Shown here in pieces: positions 1 through 10,307 of a stretch of DNA of 64,000 bases. The DNA comes from Heterostelium multicystogenum (lineage: Eukaryota > Evosea > Eumycetozoa > Acytosteliales > Acytosteliaceae), in the NCBI GenBank assembly GCA_003667245.1, contig RCNN01000492.1, forward strand, positions 24,241-88,240, written 5' to 3'. Position 1 is the stretch's first letter, and each line of letters starts with the position of its first letter. A program made the translations under genes and the position numbers. The notes beneath the pieces are model-generated. The model was not told the DNA's origin. It did no database searches and was given only the letters and a program-made list of their open reading frames with translations.

Positions 1-1
1 C

Positions 2-532
2 GTGCCGAGCCTGGCCACCGCTGAAGACAAACGCTCGGTCAACGCCCTGCGCCTGATCTCGGCCCTGCTGGACGGCGGCTACAGCGCGCGCATCTCGACA
101 CAACTGGAGCGCGGCGAAGAGCTGGTGTCCGGCGGCTCGTCGAGCTACGACGCCTACACCCGCGGTGACAGCCTGTTCACCCTGACTGCCACACCGAACC
201 TGCAAAAGAAAAAGACCGTGGCCCAGGCTGAAGCCGGCCTTTGGCGCCTGCTGGATGAGCTGAAGGCCAAGCCACCGAGCGCTGAAGAACTGGAGCGTAT
301 CCGCGCCCAGGTCATCGCCGGCGTGGTTTACCAGCGCGACTCGATTACCAGCCAGGCCACTGCCATCGGCTCCCTGGAGACGGTGGGCCTGTCCTGGAAA
401 CTCATGGACACCGAGCTGGCCGAGCTGCAAAGCGTCACCGCCGAAGATATCCAGAAAGCTGCACGCACCTATTTCACCCGCGAACGTCTCAGCGTCGCCC
501 ATGTCTTGCCTGAGGAGACCGCTCATGAGTGA
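2..532 (+). CDS. M16 family metallopeptidase, C-terminal part (5' end outside window)
   Basis: Reads open from the window edge, so the N-terminus, where an HxxEH zinc motif would be expected, is not visible. The 176 residues seen match the C-terminal half of M16B insulinase-like peptidases (a glycine-rich stretch near residue 25, 'GGYSARIS', and a serine/tyrosine-rich strand near residue 48). The stop overlaps the start of the next M16 gene (ATGAGTGA), typical of the co-translated M16 pairs in Pseudomonas in which one partner carries zinc and the other the R/Y pair. Probably an envelope or periplasmic protease subunit; substrate unknown. Confidence 0.8.
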   Translation: MPSLATAEDKRSVNALRLISALLDGGYSARISTQLERGEELVSGGSSSYDAYTRGDSLFTLTATPNLQKKKTVAQAEAGLWRLLDELKAKPPSAEELERIRAQVIAGVVYQRDSITSQATAIGSLETVGLSWKLMDTELAELQSVTAEDIQKAARTYFTRERLSVAHVLPEETAHE

Positions 533-2016
533 ACGTAAAAACAACCGCCTGGTGCTGCCCGGCCTGATCGTGGTGACTTTGGCTGCGGCCTGCGCGGTGT
601 ATTTGCTGCGCCCCAGCGAATCCGTCGCCAGCCAGGCGCTGGAGCAGGCCAAGTCCGCCAACAAGCTGCAATCCCTGGCCGAGCTGGACGACAAGGCGCC
701 GACCAACCGCAAGCTCGACGTGCAAACCTGGACCACCGCCGAAGGCGCCAAGGTGCTGTTCGTCGAAGCCCATGAACTGCCGATGTTCGACATGCGCATC
801 CTGTTCGCCGCCGGCAGCAGCCAGGACGGCGCAACACCAGGCCTGGCGCTGTTGACCAACGCAATGCTCAACGAAGGCGTGCCGGGCAAGGACGTCAGCC
901 AGATTGCCGCCGGTTTCGACGGCCTGGGGGCTGATTTCAGCAATGGCGCCTACCGCGACATGGCGCTGGTTTCCCTGCGCAGCCTGAGCGCCAGCGACAA
1001 GCGTGACGCCGCCCTGTCACTGTTTGACGACGTGATCGGCAAGCCGACCTTCCCGGCAGACTCTCTGGCGCGCATCAAGAACCAGCTGCTGGCGGGCTTC
1101 GAGTACCAGAAACAGAACCCCGGCAAACTGGCGAGCATCGAGCTGTTCAAGCAGCTCTATGGCGACCACCCTTACGCCCATCCGAGCGAAGGCAACGCCG
1201 AGAGCGTGCCGAAGGTGACTCTCGCGCAATTGAAGGACTTCCACGCCAAGGCCTACGCCGCCGGCAACGCAGTGATTTCCGTAGTCGGCGAATCTGACCC
1301 GCGCCGAAGCCGAAGCCATGACCGCCAAGGTTTCCGCGTCCCTGCCAAAAGGCCCGGCGCTGACGAAAATCGCCCAACCGGTCGAGCCCAAGGCTCCCAC
1401 CACGCACATCGAGTTCCCGTCCAAGCAGACAACCCTGCTGCTGGCGCAACTGGGTATCGACCGTGCCGACCCGGATTACGCCGCGCTGTCACTGGGTAAC
1501 CAGATTCTCGGCGGCGGTGGCTTCGGCACCCGTTTGATGAGCGAAGTGCGCGAGAAACGCGGCCTGACCTACGGCGTATACTCCGGCTTCTCGCCGATGC
1601 AGGTACGCGGCCCGTTCATGATCAACCTGCAAACCCGCGCCGAAATGAGCGCCGGCACGCTGCGATTGGTGCAGGACGTACTCGCCGACTACCTCAAGAC
1701 CGGCCCGACACAGAAAGAACTCGATGACGCCAAGCGCGAACTGGCCGGCAGCTTCCCGCTGTCCACCGCGAGCAACGCCGATATCGTCGGGCAGCTGGGC
1801 GCCATGGGTTTCTACAACCTGCCGCTGAGCTACCTGGAAGATTTCATGAAACAATCCCAGGCGCTGACCGTTGACCAGGTCAAAGCTGCTTTGAACAAAC
1901 ATTTGAGTGCCGACAAGATGGTCATCGTGACCGCCGGCCCGACGATTGCGCAAAAGCCACTACCGCCCCCCACTGATAAACCCGCCGAGCAACCGCTCGG
2001 GGTTCCGGAGCATTAA
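525..2016 (+). CDS. M16 family peptidase-like partner protein (one frameshift near 1290)
   Basis: About 496 residues if one extra A near 1290 is ignored. An N-terminal hydrophobic segment (about residues 5-24) suggests a membrane anchor or signal. The position of the zinc motif reads 'LLTNAML' instead of HxxEH, so this copy lacks the catalytic histidines; the second domain keeps the R/Y-type element 'REKRGLTYGVYS', used by partner subunits to bind substrate. It overlaps the preceding M16 gene by 8 bases and its TAA overlaps the ATG of rsmD. Frame break: codons for GESDPR should read GDLTRAEAEAM. Confidence 0.85.
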
Positions 2017-2621
2017 TGGCCCGTCCATCCCGTCCCAAAAAACCTGTCCACAACGTTCACAACGGTGTGGGCCAACTGCGCATCATCGGCGGAGAGTGGG
2101 GCAGCCGTAAGCTGAGCTTCCCTGATGTCGTGGGCCTGCGCCCGACGCCAGACCGCGTGCGTGAAACCCTGTTCAACTGGCTCGCGCCGTATATCGCCGG
2201 GGCCAAGGTGCTGGACCCGTTCGCGGGTAGCGGCGCGCTGTTCCTGGAGTCGCTGTCCCGTGGCGCGGCGCTGGGCCAGGCGCTGGATGCCAGCAATGTG
2301 GCGGTCGCCAGCCTCAAGGAACACCTGGGCACGCTGCGTTGCACCACAGGGCAAGTGCAGACGGCTGACGCGTTGCGCTACCTGGAAACCCAGGAAGCCC
2401 GTGAGTTTGACGTGGTGTTTCTTGATCCGCCGTTTAATCAGAACCTGCTGCCGACCGTTTGCGCGTTGCTGGAAGAGCGCCAGTGGTTGGCACCGGATGC
2501 CTGGATCTACACTGAAAGCGAAACCGCACCGTCCACACTCGGTTTGCCGGGCACCTGGCGCCTGCACCGCGAGCAGAAATCCGGGCGGGTGTATTACGCG
2601 TTGTGGCAACGCACCGTGTAG
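2016..2621 (+). CDS. rsmD: 16S rRNA (guanine(966)-N2)-methyltransferase RsmD
   Basis: 201 residues, intact. Transfers a methyl group from S-adenosylmethionine to G966 of 16S rRNA in the assembling 30S subunit. Visible landmarks are the SAM-binding 'VLDPFAGSGALFLES' (about residue 65) and the catalytic 'DVVFLDPPF' (about residue 133). Start ATG overlaps the stop of the upstream M16 gene (TAATG), suggesting coupling. The TAG stop lies inside the first arm of a REP doublet (TGTAGGAGCG). Confidence 0.95.
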   Translation: MARPSRPKKPVHNVHNGVGQLRIIGGEWGSRKLSFPDVVGLRPTPDRVRETLFNWLAPYIAGAKVLDPFAGSGALFLESLSRGAALGQALDASNVAVASLKEHLGTLRCTTGQVQTADALRYLETQEAREFDVVFLDPPFNQNLLPTVCALLEERQWLAPDAWIYTESETAPSTLGLPGTWRLHREQKSGRVYYALWQRTV

Positions 2622-2715
2622 GAGCGAGCTTGCTCGCGAAGATCGTTAACGATGACGCGGGAAACCAGGGGAACGCGGTGATCTTGAGTTTTTCGCGAGC
2701 AAGCTCGCTCCTACA
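2617..2715. repeat. REP doublet (BIME), GTAGGAGCGAGC class
   Basis: Inverted arms at 2617-2640 (TGTAGGAGCGAGCTTGCTCG...) and 2692-2715 separated by about 50 bases. The left arm supplies the rsmD stop codon. The spacer differs from that of the three doublets near the RAYT gene. Confidence 0.9.
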
Positions 2716-2751
2716 ATGATTGGAGCAAGCCCATTCGGCACCGAGAATTTC

Positions 2752-3747
2752 ATGACTCCGCCCCTCGACCGCTTCACCCCCGCCTTCGGCCTCGGCAACC
2801 CGCACCTGCAAACGTTGTGGGGACCGCTGTGGCGCAAAACCACGCACATCGAACGCCAGCGTGAACGGCTGTGGCTGGCAGACGGCGACTTTCTCGACCT
2901 CGACTGGCATGGGCCCCATGACGCAACCACCCCGCTGGTGCTGGTACTGCACGGGCTGACCGGCTCGTCCAACTCGCCCTATGTAGCCGGCCTGCAAAAA
3001 GCCCTCGCAACCCAAGGCTGGGCCAGCGTCGCGCTGAACTGGCGTGGCTGCTCCGGCGAACCCAACCTGCTCGCCCGCAGCTACCATTCCGGCGCCAGTG
3101 AAGACCTGGCCGAAACCATCGCTCACCTGCGGGCCAAGCGCCCGTTGGCGCCGCTGTATGCGGTGGGGTATTCACTGGGCGGCAATGTGCTGCTCAAGTA
3201 CTTGGGCGAAACCGGCGAAGCCTGCGGGCTGCAAGGCGCGGCCGCCGTGTCGGTACCGTTTCGCCTGGATCAGTGCGCCGATCGCATTGGCCTGGGCTTT
3301 TCTCGGGTTTATCAGAAGCATTTCATGCGCGAAATGCTGGCCTATATCCGCGTCAAACAAAGCCGGTTTCTCAAGGATGGCCGCGAGGCAGGCCTGAAAA
3401 CCCTCGCCGACCTGGGCTCGCTGGAGAAGATGCGCACGTTCTGGGACTTTGACGGCCGCGTCACCGCGCCGCTGCACGGGTTCCTCAGTGCCGAGGACTA
3501 CTACCGCCGCGCCTCCAGCCGCTACTACCTCGGGGGCATTCGCACACCAACCCTGATCATCCAGGCCGCGGACGACCCGTTCGTGTTCGCCCACAGCCTG
3601 CCCGAGGCCAGCGAACTGTCGGATTGCACCGAGTTCGAACTGCTGGCCAAGGGCGGGCATGTCGGGTTTGTGGATGGCTCGCTGAAACAGCCAACTTACT
3701 ACCTGGAACGAAGAATCCCGGAGTGGCTACTGACACAACGCCGATAA
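2752..3747 (+). CDS. YheT family alpha/beta hydrolase
   Basis: 331 residues from the ATG at 2752, chosen because upstream codons lie in or next to the REP arm. Alpha/beta-hydrolase fold: oxyanion region 'VLVLHGLTGSSNSPY', nucleophile elbow 'GYSLGGN' (Ser), acid 'QAADDPF' and histidine 'AKGGHVGF' near the C-terminus. Members of this family are cytosolic esterase-like proteins of unclear substrate. Intact reading frame. Confidence 0.9.
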   Translation: MTPPLDRFTPAFGLGNPHLQTLWGPLWRKTTHIERQRERLWLADGDFLDLDWHGPHDATTPLVLVLHGLTGSSNSPYVAGLQKALATQGWASVALNWRGCSGEPNLLARSYHSGASEDLAETIAHLRAKRPLAPLYAVGYSLGGNVLLKYLGETGEACGLQGAAAVSVPFRLDQCADRIGLGFSRVYQKHFMREMLAYIRVKQSRFLKDGREAGLKTLADLGSLEKMRTFWDFDGRVTAPLHGFLSAEDYYRRASSRYYLGGIRTPTLIIQAADDPFVFAHSLPEASELSDCTEFELLAKGGHVGFVDGSLKQPTYYLERRIPEWLLTQRR

Positions 3748-3750
3748 AAA

Positions 3751-3766
3751 TGTGGGAGCTCCCACA
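3751..3766. repeat. 16-bp perfect palindrome resembling two fused REP tips
   Basis: TGTGGGAGCTCCCACA lies between the convergent YheT and sseA genes. Each half equals the outer 8 bases of the common REP arm, so it looks like a doublet collapsed by deletion. It may act as a weak bidirectional hairpin. Confidence 0.6.
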
Positions 3767-3794
3767 CTTTGGCTCAGACCGGGTCAGGCAGACC

Positions 3795-4649
3795 TCAGTC
3801 GCCTGTTGCAACTTCCCGCTTTGGATCAGTGATCCACTCGCTCCACGACCCCGCGTACAACTTGCCCAACGGGTAACCCGCCAGGCACAGCGCAAACAGG
3901 TTGTGGCAGGCAGTCACGCCCGAGCCGCAGTAGGCCACCAGGTCATCCGGCGAGCGGTCTTGCAGCTTGGCGGCGAAGCGTTGCTTGAGCTGGTCCGCCG
4001 GCAGGAAACGGCCGTCGCTGCCCAGGTTTTCATTGAATGCGGCACATTGCGCGCCGGGGATATGCCCGGCAACCGGGTCGATCGGCTCCACTTCACCACG
4101 AAAACGCGGCTGGGCGCGGGCGTCGATCAGGGTCAGGCCGGGCTGGCCAAGGCGTTTCTGCAGGTGTTCGGCGTCCAGTTGCAAGTGGTTGTCCGGCGTG
4201 CCGCTGAAGGTGCCGGGCTCGATCACCGGCGCATCCAGGCTCAACGGGAAGCCCGCCGCGTGCCAGGCTTTCAGGCCGCCATCGAGGATGAACACGCCGT
4301 CGCGCTTGCCCAGCCAGGCCAGCAGCCACCAGGCACGGGCGGCATAGGCACCCGGGCCGTCGTCATACAAAACGATATCGCTATCGGCGTTAACGCCCCA
4401 TGCCCGCAGTTGCCGGATAAACGCATCCGGCGCCGGCAACGGATGGCGACCGGTCACGCCCTTGATTATCGGCCCGCTGAGGTGGCGCTCCAGATCGGCA
4501 TACTGCGCCCCTTCGATATGCCCTTCGGCGTAGCTGCACAGGCCGTAGTCCGGGTCTTCCAGGGCAAAGCGGCAATCGAGGATCACCAGCCCGCCGGACT
4601 TCTGGCGCTCGGCCAGTTGCTGGGGGCTGATCAGTTGGGCAAGCGGCAT
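3795..4649 (-). CDS. sseA: 3-mercaptopyruvate/thiosulfate sulfurtransferase
   Basis: 284 residues, intact, two rhodanese domains. Transfers sulfur from 3-mercaptopyruvate or thiosulfate to an acceptor. The catalytic loop 'AYCGSGVTACH' in the second domain has the six-residue CGSGVT loop that favours mercaptopyruvate. The N-terminal domain has 'ILDCRFALEDPDYG', the C-terminal one 'LIDARAQPRFRGE'. Upstream of it on the same strand is a TetR regulator, separated by about 40 bases. Confidence 0.92.
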   Translation of the reverse strand: MPLAQLISPQQLAERQKSGGLVILDCRFALEDPDYGLCSYAEGHIEGAQYADLERHLSGPIIKGVTGRHPLPAPDAFIRQLRAWGVNADSDIVLYDDGPGAYAARAWWLLAWLGKRDGVFILDGGLKAWHAAGFPLSLDAPVIEPGTFSGTPDNHLQLDAEHLQKRLGQPGLTLIDARAQPRFRGEVEPIDPVAGHIPGAQCAAFNENLGSDGRFLPADQLKQRFAAKLQDRSPDDLVAYCGSGVTACHNLFALCLAGYPLGKLYAGSWSEWITDPKREVATGD

Positions 4650-4688
4650 GACTGACTCCTGTGGCTAGGTTAGCGTTCGGGAAACATC

Positions 4689-5360
4689 CTACTTCACTTC
4701 TTCCAGCGCCTGATTCAACGGCACGTAAAACTCTTTGAACAGTGCATCCACCGCGTCCTTGGCCTTGGGGGTGATAAACCCGGCTTCCAGCACCAGCACC
4801 TGGTACACACCGCGCTTGATGGCCTCAGCGCTCAGGTGCGTGGACTTTTCATTGGTGGTGCACAGGAAGCGCACCCATGAGGTGAGGATGATCCAGGCGT
4901 TGAGGGTCAGGGCTTCGGTTTGCACCGGGTCCATGTTCAGGATGGCCGGCATCGACAAACCCCTGGTAGATGGCTGCGCCCTGGATCAGGCAACGCTGGG
5001 AGAACCGCCGATAGCCGGTGGCCAGCTCCGGGTCGCTTTCCAGCAGGTGTTCGAGGTCGCGGTGCAAGAAGCGGTAACGCCACATGCCGGCCAGCACTGC
5101 CTGCAGGTAGAAGCGCTTGTCTTCCACGGTCACCGCACGGCCCTGGGGCGGGCGCAGGAAACTGTCCACCAACGCTTCGTACTCACGAAACAGCACCGCG
5201 ATAATCGCCTGCTTGTTGGGAAGTGGTAGTACAGGTTGCCCGGGGAAATTTCCATATGGGCGGCGATATGGTTGGTGCTGACACTGCGCTCGCCCTGCTG
5301 GTTAAACAGCTCCAGGCTGGTTTGCACAATGCGCTCGCTGGTCTTTACTCGTGGTGCCAT
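4689..5360 (-). CDS. TetR family transcriptional regulator (two frameshifts)
   Basis: About 223 residues when a missing C near 5219 and an extra base near 4950 are allowed for. N-terminal helix-turn-helix around residues 25-50 ('[20 protein letters not shown]'), typical of TetR proteins. The C-terminal part resembles the TetR C-terminal domain seen in Pseudomonas regulators beside aldehyde dehydrogenase genes. It is divergent from the aldehyde dehydrogenase gene, with a dyad in the shared intergenic region that is a good candidate for its operator. Confidence 0.85.
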
Positions 5361-5443
5361 GGGAAATCAACTTCTAGACCCGTGATGGCGGCATCTTACG
5401 GACTATCCTTGTCCGGATAAATCGGCACGTTGTGCAATGTTAT

Positions 5444-5472
5444 TTGACAATTTAGAGCAATGACTCTAAAAA
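5444..5472 (+). promoter_or_regulatory. Candidate promoter with TetR-type operator dyad
   Basis: TTGACA (5444-5449) and, 17 bases later, TAAAAA (5467-5472) form a plausible sigma70 promoter toward the aldehyde dehydrogenase gene. The spacer carries the inverted repeat TTTAGAG-N6-CTCTAAA (5451-5470), placed to block RNA polymerase. Binding by the adjacent divergent TetR protein is inferred from position only. Confidence 0.55.
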
Positions 5473-5506
5473 CTGAAGCATTCCAATAACAATCGGGAAC
5501 TTCGCC

Positions 5507-6937
5507 ATGTCTGCCAACGTTGCCTACCTGCAAGATTCCCAGGCGCTGGACCAGCTCCAGGAATTGTTCGACGCCCAGCGCCAAGCCTACGCCGCCAACC
5601 CGATGCCGCCGGCCGCCCAACGCCAGCAATGGCTCAAGGCCTTACGCGAGCTGCTGAGTGACGAGCGCCAGGCGCTGATCAACGCCATCAGCAGTGATTT
5701 CAGCCACCGCAGCGCCGACGAAACCCTGTTCGCCGAACTGATGCCCAGCCTGCATGGCATTCACTACGCCAGCAAAACACCTCAAGGGTTGGATGAAACC
5801 TTCCCGCCGCGCTGTAGGCATTGCCTTCCAGCCCGCGTCCGCCAAGGTCATCTATCAACCCCTGGGTGTTGGTCGGGGTGATCGTGCCCTGGAACTACCC
5901 GTTGTACCTGGCCATCGGCCCGCTGGTGGGTGCATTGGCGGCCGGCAACCGGGTGATGCTCAAGCTCAGCGAATCCACCCCCGCCACCGGCCAGTTGCTC
6001 AAGGCGCTGCTGGCGAAGATCTTCCCCGAGGACCTGGTGTGCGTGGTGCTCGGCGAGGCTGAAGTGGGCATGGCGTTTTCCAAGCTGCGCTTCGACCACC
6101 TGCTGTTCACCGGCGCCACCAGCATCGGCAAGCACGTGATGCGCGCGGCGGCCGAACACCTGACGCCGGTCACCCTGGAACTGGGCGGCAAATCACCGGC
6201 GATTGTTTCCGCCGACGTGCCGCTCAAGGACGCCGCCGAACGCATCGCCTTCGGCAAGGCGCTGAATGCCGGGCAAACCTGCGTGGCGCCGGACTACGTG
6301 CTGGTGCCGGAAGACCGTGTAGACGGCTTCGTCGAGGCCTACAGCAAGGCGGTCCGCGGGTTCTATCCGACCCTGGCCGACAACCCGGACTACACCGCCA
6401 TCATCAACGAACGACAGTTGGCCCGGCTCAACGGCTACGTGAAAGACGCCACTGACAAGGGTGCCACCCTGGTCCCGCTGTACGACCAGGGCCAGGACCG
6501 CCGCATGGCCCACAGCCTGCTGCTGAATGTCAGCGACGAGATGACCGTGATGCAGGACGAAATCTTCGGCCCGGTGCTGCCGATCGTGCCGTATCGCGGC
6601 CTCGACCAGGCTTTCGCCTACATCAATCAGCGCCCTCGCCCACTGGCGCTGTATTACTTCGGCTACAACAAGGCGGAACAGAACCGCGTACTGCACGAAA
6701 ACCCATTCCGGCGGCGTGTGCCTGAACGACACGTTGCTGCACGTAGCCCAGGACGACATGCCCTTCGGCGGCATCGGCCCGTCGGGCATGGGCCATTACC
6801 ACGGTCATGAAGGTTTCCTGACCTTCAGCAAGGCCAAGGGCGTGCTGATCAAGCAACGCCTGAACGCGGCCAAGCTGATTTACCCGCCCTACGGCAAATC
6901 CATCCAGAAGTTGATCCAGAAGCTGTTCGTCCGCTAA
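5507..6937 (+). CDS. Coniferyl-type aldehyde dehydrogenase (three frameshifts)
   Basis: About 475 residues after removing single extra bases near 5776, 5868 and 6702. NAD(P)-dependent aldehyde oxidation: 'VPWNYPLYLAIGPL' (cofactor and substrate channel), glutamate in 'TLELGGKSPAI', and catalytic cysteine in 'NAGQTCVAPDYV'. The C-terminal 'MPFGGIGPSGMGHYHG' and the motif following it are typical of coniferyl aldehyde dehydrogenases (CalB-like). It is followed after 28 bases by a Tat-exported protein and a GMC oxidoreductase, suggesting alcohol to aldehyde to acid conversion. Confidence 0.88.
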
Positions 6938-6965
6938 CAAACCCATCACCGGGATAACAATAAGA

Positions 6966-7511
6966 ATGAACCCTAGCCTGACTGAATCACCCGCGCTGTC
7001 ACGGCGCGGCGTCTTGAAACTCGGCCTGTGCGCCAGTGCTTTCCTGGCCACCGCCGGGCTGGGCGCCAGCCTCAGCGGCTGCTCCAGCAGCACCCCGGCC
7101 AGCGGCTTTGCGATGTTGCGCAGCAGTGACCTGCCGTTTTTGCGGGCAGTGATTCCGGTGCTGCTGGAGGGCGTGGCCAGCGCCGAGATAGTGGTGGCCG
7201 GCATCGACGACACCCTGAAAAAGCTCGACTTCAGCCTGCAACACCTGTCGCCCGAGATGTTCAAGCTGACCCAGCAACTGTTCGACGTCTTGGGCATGGC
7301 CATCACCCGTGGGCCCCTGACCGGCGTGTGGGGCAGTTGGGAAAAACGCCAGCGCCGAGCAGATCCGCAACTTCCTGCACCGCTGGGAAAACAGCTACCT
7401 GAACCTGCTGCGCATGGGCCAGGGCTCGTTGCTCAAACTGGTGATCATGGCCTGGTATTTCCGCCCGAGTCCTGGGCGCATTGCGGCTACCCCGGCCCAC
7501 CGAAAATCTGA
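6966..7511 (+). CDS. Tat-signal-bearing protein, small-subunit-like partner of GMC oxidoreductase
   Basis: 181 codons. The start has a twin-arginine signal ('SRRGVLKLGLCASAFLA', about residues 12-28) followed by a cysteine ('SGCSSS') that could be lipidated. An extra A near 7336 and a missing C near 7469 cancel, so residues about 124-168 are read out of frame; the restored reading has conserved tryptophan, arginine and asparagine residues. Lies 33 bases before the GMC oxidoreductase, as in Pseudomonas gene pairs where the small Tat protein is thought to carry the flavoprotein partner to the periplasm. Confidence 0.75.
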   Translation: MNPSLTESPALSRRGVLKLGLCASAFLATAGLGASLSGCSSSTPASGFAMLRSSDLPFLRAVIPVLLEGVASAEIVVAGIDDTLKKLDFSLQHLSPEMFKLTQQLFDVLGMAITRGPLTGVWGSWEKRQRRADPQLPAPLGKQLPEPAAHGPGLVAQTGDHGLVFPPESWAHCGYPGPPKI

Positions 7512-7544
7512 TCTGCATCCCGATAAAAACAAGAGACGACCCTG

Positions 7545-9141
7545 ATGCCCGTACCTGATCTGTTCCGCGATGGCATGGCCCGCGGCTGGAAGACCCACAA
7601 TGGCGCCGCCCTCGACCAGGACCTGACCCTGGAAGCCGACGTCGCGATCATCGGCAGCGGCGCCGGCGGCGGCACCACCGCCGAAATCCTCAGCGCCGCC
7701 GGCTACAAGGTGCTGCTGATCGAAGAAGGCCCGTTGAAGACCAGCAACGACTTCAAGCTGCTGGAGGACGAGGCCTACGCCAGCCTGTATCAGGAAGGCA
7801 TCGGGCGCATGAGCAAGGACGGCGCCATCACCATCCTGCAGGGCCGCGCGGTCGGCGGCACCACGCTGATCAACTGGACCTCCAGCTTCCGCACCCCGGA
7901 CCCGACCCTCGCCCACTGGGCCAGCGAGTACGCGGTCAAGGGCCACAGCAGCGCCGAAATGGCGCCCTGGTTCGAAAAAATGGAACAACGCCTGGGCATC
8001 GCGCCTTGGGCCATGCCACCGAATGCCAACAATGACGTGATCCGCAAGGGCTGCGAAAAGCTTGGCTACAGCTGGCACGTGATCCCGCGCAATGTGCGCG
8101 GCTGTTTCAACCTGGGTATTGCGGCATGGGTTGCCCGGTCAACGCCAAGCAATCAATGCTGGTGACCACCATTCCGTCCACCCTGGAGAAAGGCGGCGAG
8201 CTGCTGTACCTGGCCCGTGCCGAACGCCTGAAGTTCAGCGGCGACACCATCACCAGCCTCGAATGCGTGGCCATGGATCAGTATTGCGTGGCACCCACCG
8301 GCCGCAAGATCACAGTCAAAGCCAAGCATTACGTACTGGCCGGCGGCGGCATCAACAGCCCGGCGCTGCTGCTGCGCTCGGACGCACCCGATCCCCACTC
8401 GCGCCTGGGCAAGCGAACCTTTTTACACCTGGTGAATTTTTTCCGCAGGGTTGTTCGACGAGGTGATCAACCCGTTCTACGGCGCGCCGCAGTCGATCTA
8501 TTCCGATCACTTCCAATGGCAGGACGGCACTACCGGCAAAATGTCCTACAAGCTCGAAGTACCGCCACTGCATCCGGGCCTGGCCAGCACCTTGCTCGGC
8601 GGCTACGGCACGCAGAACGCGCTGGACATGGGTCAACTGCCGAAAACCCACGCCATGCTTGCGCTGCTGCGGGACGGCTTCCACCCCGACAGCCCGGGTG
8701 GCACAGTCGAATTACGCGGCGATGGCACACCGGTGCTCGATTATCAGGTTTCGCCCTACGCCTGGGACGGCCTGCGCCGGGCATTCCACAGCATGGCGGA
8801 GATTCAGTTTGCCGGCGGCGCCAAGTCGGTGATGCCGCTGCACGGCGATGCGCGCTACGTGAACACCTTGGCTGAAGCCCGCAGCATGATCGACGGGTTG
8901 AACCTCGAATTGCACCGAACCCGGCTCGGCAGCGCTCATGTAATGGGCGGTTGCGCGATGGGGGAAGAACCGAAAAACGCCGTGGGCCGACAGCCTTGGG
9001 CGCCATCATCAACTGCGCAACTTGTCGATCCACGATGGCTCGCTATTCCCCACCAGCATTGGCGCTAACCCGCAGTTATCGGTGTATGGATTGACGGCGC
9101 AACTGGCGACGGCATTGGCCGAACGTCTGAAAACGGCCTGA
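7545..9141 (+). CDS. GMC family FAD-dependent oxidoreductase (three frameshifts)
   Basis: About 531 residues with a missing base near 8118 and extra bases near 8440 and 8987. FAD-binding dinucleotide fold 'AIIGSGAGGGTTAE' (residues 35-47), second GMC signature near 'VLAGGGINSPALLLRS', and a C-terminal 'GANPQLSVYGLTAQLA' typical of choline/glucose-methanol-choline oxidoreductases. It has no signal of its own; export with the upstream Tat protein is an inference. Substrate is probably an alcohol whose aldehyde feeds the dehydrogenase encoded upstream. Confidence 0.87.
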
Positions 9142-9187
9142 AAAAAACCGGGTATTCGCGGTGTCTATAGTGCGTTCTTCTGAATAA

Positions 9188-9737
<550 letters not shown>

Positions 9738-9745
9738 TCCCGGAC

Positions 9746-9826
9746 TGCAGGAGCTGGCTTGCCAGCGATCCAGGCGCCACGGTGCAACTGACCCATCGCC
9801 ATCGCCGGCAAGCCGGCTCCTACTGT
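9746..9826. repeat. REP doublet, GGAGCTGGCTTGCC class
   Basis: Arms 9746-9769 (TGCAGGAGCTGGCTTGCCAG...) and 9801-9826 in inverted orientation, between coaD and the ferredoxin gene. The arms carry GCTGGCTTGCC instead of the more common GCGGGCTTGCTCG core. Confidence 0.85.
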
Positions 9827-9920
9827 CCATCGCTGTGACTCGCACTGCGGGCGCCAATGCGGCACAATTGCGCGCATTAGTTTTCAGATGCCTTGGCTGA
9901 CAGCCCTGGCAGGAGTTTCC

Positions 9921-10191
<271 letters not shown>

Positions 10192-10200
10192 TAAGCCCCT

Positions 10201-10281
10201 TCGCGAGCAAGCCCGCTCCCACATTCGACCGAGTTCCACCTTTGGAATGCAGTCGAATGTGGGAGCGGGCTTGCTCGCGAA
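10201..10281. repeat. REP doublet, tail-to-tail, with CCACCTTTGGAATGC spacer
   Basis: Arms 10201-10223 (reverse form, CGAGCAAGCCCGCTCCCACA) and 10258-10281 (TGTGGGAGCGGGCTTGCTCG...). The spacer shares CCACCTTTGGAATGCAGTC with the doublet at 40763-40845, so these two are recent copies of one subtype. Separates the convergent ferredoxin and mutM genes. Confidence 0.9.
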
Positions 10282-10307
10282 TAGGCCATCAGCAGCACCA
10301 CAAATTG

